DNA from: Nansenia antarctica
Taxonomy: Eukaryota > Chordata > Actinopteri > Argentiniformes > Microstomatidae
Reading direction: 5' to 3'
DNA length: 64,000 bases
NCBI GenBank assembly: GCA_963989245.1
Contig: OZ022346.1
Coordinates: 7,426,426-7,490,425, forward strand
The stretch's first letter is position 1. Every line of letters begins with the position of its first letter. The notes under the pieces are model-generated. The model did no database searches, was not told the origin of the DNA, and saw nothing but the letters and a program-made list of their open reading frames with translations. Shown in pieces: positions 59,769-64,000 of the stretch. Both the position numbers and the translations under genes were made by a program.

Positions 59769-61323
59769 GAGTTGCAGGATGATGTCCATATGCATTAGGG
59801 ATGCACCGAACATTCGGCCACCGAATGTATTCGGCCGAATATCGCAAAATAAAGCACATTCGGCCGAATGTGTGAAAACACCGAATGTTTACCACCGAAT
59901 AGTGGGCGTGTTTTGATGACGCAATCAAACAGTGTAAGCTTCTATTTTTGGCTAAAAGTTGGAGGTTTTCTTTCCCCAACAGGAGCAAACGTTTAGTTCG
60001 ACTAAAAAAAAATATCGTCTCCGCGTCGTTCGCTTGCGCGCCTCACTCGAGTCATCAGCGATGTCAACTGATCTGCAGAGAGAAGCGAAGAGCCCCCTGG
60101 TGGTCGCCACAACGCGGTGCACATCTCTTTGAGGAAACGTTTCTGGGAAATGTAGTTCATCTCCGGGCAGTCATTAGGGGACGTGGTTGGGTTTTAAAAC
60201 TCGTAGAACTACATTTACCCATAATAGTCAGTCAAGTATAGGCATAATGTTGTTTGTTTGTTTTCTAATGTTTTGTTAAAATGAAAAAAGTTTCAAACAT
60301 TTTGTTAAAATGTTAAATATGGTCTTTTACGAAAAGAAGTAGCCTAGTAAAAAGTAGGCTCAAAGCACTTTTATCCCAATGCACTTTTTTGTTGTAGGCC
60401 TACAAAGATTTTCTTTCAGCAGCTATTCAGGGAAAACAAAAACATTTAATTTGACTGATTTATTTTATTTATTGTGCTTTGTTGGTATAGACTGATGTCT
60501 GCTGGAATGTTCAATAAAAGTTATTTTTTTTCAATCTCAATTTCTTTCTTTGAGAAGCATGAATAAAAAGCAAAATGTATTTAGTTTATGCAATGATAAA
60601 ATTAAAAACTGCCGATACACATTCGGTATTCGGTATTCGGCCAAGTGTTTCCTTAAATTCGGCTTCGGCCTCGGCCAATAATTTTCATTTCGGTGCATCC
60701 CTAATATGCATGTAAGGAGCTTGTTTTAGCCCAGCCATTGTACACTGTATCGTAGTGCTCACTATTTCAGAGTTTTTTTAAACCACTTCATTTCCATGGT
60801 TCTTTTTTTCTGTGTTTGGTTCTCTCAGGGTTTGGCCACCACAGCCGTATTAGGGCAGACCCCTGTCTGTGTTTCCTGAAGAAAATCGGCTCTCCTGGTC
60901 CAACGTAAGTGAGGCGCGCGCACGTGCACACACACACACACACACACTGTATCTTCTGAGGAGGGGTAAGCTGTCCTGACCAGGTGTAAGTTCATCCCCC
61001 TATTCACTGAACAAAATACAATCCCGCCTGTTCTATTCCCTATTCTTCATCTTTCCATGCACCTTCAACTCTCTCATGTTGGATCATTTATACCATTCAC
61101 ACATTCCATCCCTACCAAATATTCCTCACGCTGAAAAATGGTATCTGTGATTTATTTGTCCCCTAGAGTTAAGAAGAAAACTAAGAAGAAACAAGCTAGT
61201 ATAAAGAACAACATTGTCACAGAGGGCAACGGTCCGGATCAGGAGATCAATTGGCCGCAATGGCAGTCAATCAAACAGCGACTGCAGAAATTGCTCGGCG
61301 CACTCCGGCAAAGTGGAGTTTAA
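53594..61323 (+). CDS. CHD6-9-like protein, region after the helicase only, nine exons
   Basis: Exons 53594-53770, 54113-54223, 54631-54884, 55556-55740, 57256-57376, 57849-57938, 58775-58875, 60829-60904 and 61167-61323 (stop TAA) all agree in phase and give 423 residues. They match, in order, the part of CHD6-9 chromatin remodellers behind the helicase: KGAYAAVMEDEED and CEEDIDQILERR, then ASFVASKSR and DDPDFWRKWA, LVIDTPR, the SANT-like FGWGRWKEIM, and WWDDEADHSLLIGAYKHG with RADPCLCFLKKIG. Sequence is clearly diverged from all four. No chromodomain or helicase exon lies upstream within several kb, and the C-terminus ends soon after PQWQSIKQRL, without BRK domains. No frame break is visible. 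It may be a truncated duplicate, a new short gene or an assembly effect. Confidence 0.85.
54057..54110. repeat. (CT)n microsatellite at the exon-2 acceptor
   Basis: CT repeat ending CCCTAG at the acceptor. Confidence 0.95.
54245..54500 (-). mobile_element. tRNA-derived SINE with L2-like tail
   Basis: The minus strand carries a B-box-like GGTTCGAGACC near its start, a central TGTCCTTGGGCAAGACACTG and a tail with GCGCTATATAAGTC. It lies in intron 2 of the CHD-like gene. Confidence 0.65.
54957..55145. repeat. About 93-bp repeat, two tandem copies (third at 57165-57245)
   Basis: GACACGGCTGTTCTAGTGTC through ATTCCTGTATATACCCTG. A short related piece (AATTAACCTCAAGATTCCTG) is also at 51069. Confidence 0.85.
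55250..56000. repeat. Microsatellites in introns 3 and 4
   Basis: (GT)n at 55253-55300 and mixed CACA/CACT/CTCA repeats at 55776-55994. Confidence 0.95.
56124..56612. repeat. 30/31-bp minisatellite, about 16 copies
   Basis: Unit CATGTTAACAGGTTAGAACA plus GCCACACAGC(C). Copies vary as GACACA or GCCACA and CCCATG or CCATG. Confidence 0.95.
56770..57115. mobile_element. Palindromic element with an L2-tail insertion
   Basis: TTCGGTTGTTAAGTCTGACG near 56793 recurs in inverse near 57090 (CGTCACGACTTAACAACCGA). An L2-type tail (GAGCCTCGGAAAAGCGCTAT, ATT repeat) sits between at 56976-57028. Confidence 0.6.
57430..57711. mobile_element. Palindromic MITE, 282 bp, with TTAGGG-like runs
   Basis: TACGGAGCCCCCCTGGGGTC at the left is found in inverse at the right. 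GGAAAG flanks both ends. Inner arms contain TTAGGGTTAGGGTTAGG and the inverse CCTAACCCTAACCCTAAC. No ORF. Confidence 0.8.
58111..58315 (+). mobile_element. tRNA-derived SINE, complete
   Basis: Head GGGGCGCTTAGGTGGCGTAG, B box GGTTCGATTCC, CTCTCTC region and tail ATGAGTGGGACTGCCCCACT. Inverted partner at 58545. Confidence 0.93.
58545..58743 (-). mobile_element. tRNA-derived SINE, complete, inverted
   Basis: Same family in opposite orientation, ending 31 bp before the exon at 58775. Confidence 0.93.
58897..59031. mobile_element. Palindromic MITE with TTAGGG-like runs
   Basis: GTTACGGTACATGTGGGA at the left and its inverse at the right. CTAGGGTTAGGGTTAGG in one arm and CTAACCCTAACCC in the other. 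Starts 21 bp after the exon end at 58875. Confidence 0.75.
59030..59765. repeat. 16-bp minisatellite, about 43 copies, then (CA)n
   Basis: Unit CTGTTACAGACACACA, often with CTGCTACAG. It grew at the edge of the MITE at 58897-59031. The 245- and 254-residue ORFs through it are artefacts. Confidence 0.95.
59796..60703. mobile_element. hAT element, 908 bp
   Basis: TAGGGATGCACCGAA ends with the 8-bp duplication ATATGCAT (59788-59795 and 60704-60711). Subterminal TTCGGCCGAATATCG-type repeats. Inner sequence has CpG-rich parts but no transposase frame. Confidence 0.93.
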
Positions 61324-62215
61324 TTTCAATGCTTTTCTCCAGCAATTGAAACAGCTAGACAACTTCTGTAATTCAATGTTTCAGTTTGTTTGTTTGTTTG
61401 TTTGTTTGTTTGTTTGTTTGGCTTATTTAGTTAATGATCAGTTGTATTGTATGTTTTCTCTTTTACAGTAGCTAGCTAGCTGCTATGTTGAGTTGATGAC
61501 AGGAGGAACCCCCTTCAGGGTAGTTCTGTAATGTACATCACTACGAAGGCTTGTATCAAATGTTCTGGACACAGAGATGATCACATGTTCAGTACATAGA
61601 GGTGATGAAATGTTCTGGACACAGAGATGGGTCACATGGGTGGGGTGAGCTCCTCTCCTCTCCAGCAAACTGCTCATGTTCTCTGCCCCATTGACCAGTA
61701 TTCCTTTCATCAGATATTTTAAATACAGTGTGACAGTTTGTTTAAACATTTTCAGACCTTAACATAATGTCTCATTCTGTTTAACCAAATTGTGCAGCAC
61801 GCTGCATATGTGGTTGTCTGCGTGTACCGGTAACTCTCCCTTCATTGTTAATCATTAGATGACTATGAAGGGCATTTGCAATCTTGTGTCTCAGAATTAC
61901 CATTTTGTTCTCGATCTTTGTGTGAAGTTAAGGTTTTGGGTTTGGTTAGTGGTTAAGTTCAACCTCCGCCCGGAGCATTGACTGCTTCTTCTTCGATTCC
62001 ATTCTGTGATTTTAGAATCACCTGCTTGTTTGACATGGGTCAGTAGTACTATCTACTTCATTGTTACCGTTCGTTCACTGTCTTAAGTCATGCTGTGTAT
62101 ACGTTCATGTACAGTAGTTGTTTAGTTTAGTTGTTGGTGGGAAGCAGCCACTCTAGCCTCCTGCTGAATGTTTTTAGCAATTTTCAAGGATGCTTTTTCA
62201 ATAAATAAAAATAAT
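61324..62215 (+). terminator. 3' untranslated region and polyadenylation signal of the CHD-like gene
   Basis: AATAAA at 62200-62205 is the first strong signal after the stop. A (TTTG)n run lies at 61387-61420. No coding signal within. Confidence 0.6.
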
Positions 62216-62403
62216 ATTTCTTTAAATGTGTATTTATAGTCCTGTGTTTCACAAGACACGTCTGACCTGTCCATGTGTCCTGGAGCCCCCAACCACAAGC
62301 ATAGGGTAGGTAGGGTACACTACGCAAACACAGCAGTTCCTTGAGCAGAGTCACACAGATGAGAGTGGAAACGTACAGCGCACAGCTTCATCAACAGACA
62401 TTT

Positions 62404-62802
62404 CGTGAGCTTAGAATGATAAGGTTCTGTCTCCGTTTAGAATGATAAGGTTCTGTCTCCGTTTAGAATGATAAGGTTCTATCTCCGTTTAGAATGATAA
62501 GGTTCTATCTCCGTTTAGAATGATAAGGTCCTATCTCCGTTTAGAATGATAAGGTTCTATCTCCGTTTAGAATGATAAGGTTCTATCTCCGTTTAGAATG
62601 ATAAGGTTCTGTCTCCGTTTAGAATGATAAGGTTCTATCTCCGTTTAGAATGATAAGGTTCTATCTCCGTTTAGAATGATAAGGTTCTATCTCCGTTTAG
62701 AATGAGAAGGTTCTATCTCCGTTTAGAATGATAAGGTTCTATCTCCGTTTAGAATGATAAGGTTCTATCTCCGTTTAGAATGATAAGGTTCTGTCTCCGT
62801 TT
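62404..62802. repeat. 26-bp minisatellite, about 15 copies
   Basis: Unit AGAATGATAAGGTTCTATCT plus CCGTTT, with A/G at one site (TCTATC or TCTGTC). Diverged single units occur near 52950 and 53161. Confidence 0.95.
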
Positions 62803-62803
62803 T

Positions 62804-62950
62804 GATTGATTGATTGAAAACTTTATTAGAAGATTTGCAGAAGTAGGTACATGACAGTACATATTACATACAAGGTCAACTAACAGGATAAAAACCCAAG
62901 AAAGCCACTGGCTTATTTCAATTGGGGTCCTTGATTCTCAATTCATCGTT
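62804..62950 (-). mobile_element. Retroposon 3' end (CAAT-tailed)
   Basis: Third copy of the element at 14640 and 48184. Confidence 0.85.
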
Positions 62951-63186
62951 ACATGTAAGACAGACAAAGAAAAAAAAAACTAGTACTATCTACAAGATAA
63001 TACAGACAAATAACTATTACTATCTACAAGATAAAAATACATCCATCATGGGAAGAACAATACAACAAAACATCAGGTATGTACAGCGGGTAGGACAGGT
63101 GGGGACATACACCACAGGTGGGGGCGGGGGACAAAACACAAAGTATGTACAGTGGGTAGTTCGGGTCTTTTAATCTTGTGGTATTC

Positions 63187-63359
63187 TGTAGTAAGAAAGT
63201 AGTTAGGAAAGAATGAGACCGGGAGACACGCAGCTGCTGTTCACTTCGCACGTTTATTCAACTCCTCTTCTTAACATCCGTCAGTGCATACATCACTTCC
63301 GTAACTGCATACATCAATAGCATACTAGCGCCCACTGGCGGTATAAACAGGACACAACA
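63187..63359 (-). repeat. 3' LTR of a Ty3/gypsy retrotransposon
   Basis: On the minus strand TGTTGTGTCC...CTTACTACA, bounded by TG and CA. It is preceded by a purine tract AAAGGGGGAAA (63370-63360). About 173 bp. The 5' LTR lies outside the window. Confidence 0.75.
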
Positions 63360-63604
63360 TTTCCCCCTTTCTTAAAGGAATTACAGTACTCAAAGAATGC
63401 AATATTCTGTAGACTGGTGTCAGTACAATTGAAATAAAATGAAAACTAAGGAAATGAAAATGAATGAATCAGCAGAATGAATAACAACACTAAACAGTTT
63501 ATGACAGTGAAACATGAAATGAACATTCACTTTTGTCATTGCATTGTAGGACCTTTTTGTACTAAGTTAGAACCGTGTTCTATCCTACCCTTTTAGTACG
63601 TTCT

Positions 63605-63997
63605 CTACGGCACAAAGTCTACCAGCCACCTAGGTGGGTTTCTGACTCTAAGGTTCCTTCTTGGACCTGGTTCATTAAACACATTCTCTGACTCGGGCAC
63701 CATGAACTCCTCTAGCTCAATCTCCTTTTCACCACTGGTGCCAGACAGAGCATCCTTGGGGAAGCGTGTAAGCTTGGATGCATTCCATTTTCGACCATCA
63801 CTGAGCAGGTCTGTATTCTGTCCTGCTTTACTAACTACTGTCAGCGGTTCTGTGAATCTTGATGATCCCTTTTTTACATGCTCCGGTCTGCGGACACGTA
63901 CGGTGTCATTCACTTGGAACATGGGCACTTTCGCTCCCCTCATTCTGTCTGTGTACTCCTTACTCTCCTGTTGCTTGCGTCTCACTGTCTCCTGCAC
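63605..63997 (-). CDS. Ty3/gypsy Pol, C-terminal end (partial)
   Basis: The minus-strand frame enters from the right edge and stops at 63605. It encodes YTDRMRGAKVPMFQVNDTVR, then RFTEPLTVVSKAGQNTDLL and SDGRKWNASKLTRF, the tail behind the integrase core of fish gypsy elements. No break in the visible part. The frame is consistent with the PPT and LTR downstream, so the element may be young. Confidence 0.85.
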   Translation of the reverse strand: MQETVRRKQQESKEYTDRMRGAKVPMFQVNDTVRVRRPEHVKKGSSRFTEPLTVVSKAGQNTDLLSDGRKWNASKLTRFPKDALSGTSGEKEIELEEFMVPESENVFNEPGPRRNLRVRNPPRWLVDFVP

Positions 63998-64000
63998 TTT

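Noticed and set aside
58977..59782. Two overlapping ORFs of about 250 residues
   Set aside because: They are translations of a 16-bp minisatellite; the protein is a Thr/His/Cys/Tyr repeat with no family.

Overview
The window looks like accessory-rich nuclear DNA of a ray-finned (teleost) fish. It has spliced genes with short coding exons, dense CA/GT and CT microsatellites, L2-type LINE pieces, hAT and Tc1-like DNA transposons, tRNA-derived SINEs, a compact endogenous retrovirus and a Ty3/gypsy end. Gene families are vertebrate or typical of fish: ankyrin/SOCS (ASB3), C2H2 zinc fingers, a CHD6-9-like protein, HECT, MADF-BESS and C48 protease. I cannot name the species. All exon models below come from reading splice sites and phases by eye; none is backed by transcripts.

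Layout. 1-5740: an inverted duplication of the 5' part of an ASB3-like gene (left arm minus strand, right arm plus strand) around a 46-bp minisatellite of about 59 copies. 4992-10091 (+): eight ASB3-like ankyrin exons with no SOCS-box exon, followed directly by ten exons that rebuild the His-Asp-Gln-Cys part of a C48 (Ulp1/SENP-type) protease. The two sets are phase-compatible and would give one 710-residue open frame. 10.1-17.1 kb: repeats, including a 2-kb hAT element nested in a LINE. 17.1-33.9 kb (+): a CpG-rich first exon with a CTCF-like site, then a zinc-finger gene with a repeat-rich N-terminus, a tandem two-exon duplication and an 11-finger exon ending at an apparent nonsense codon. 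Its introns hold hAT, L2, a long-TIR transposon and a Tc1-like MITE nested three deep. 35.0-36.3 kb: another hAT element.

38.2-45.1 kb (-): a young provirus with 342-bp LTRs (one difference seen), PBS, PPT and intact gag. An amber codon separates gag from a shortened in-frame pol that keeps RNase H but lacks the protease active site, reverse transcriptase and integrase core. 45.2-50.5 kb: remains of a HECT gene (+), a DDE integrase-like gene (-) and a MADF-BESS gene (-). 51-52.1 kb: a Tc1-like transposase split into opposite orientations. 53.6-62.2 kb (+): nine phase-consistent exons of a CHD6-9-like protein without chromodomain or helicase exons. Its introns hold inverted SINEs, palindromic MITEs with TTAGGG-like runs, a hAT element and minisatellites. 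62.4-64 kb: a minisatellite, a retroposon end and the 3' end of a Ty3/gypsy element that runs off the window.

The genes do not form one pathway. The connecting theme is gene remodelling by duplication and transposition. The ASB3/C48 chimera is the best candidate for something new: it would replace the cullin-recruiting SOCS box of an E3 substrate receptor with a ubiquitin-like-protein protease.
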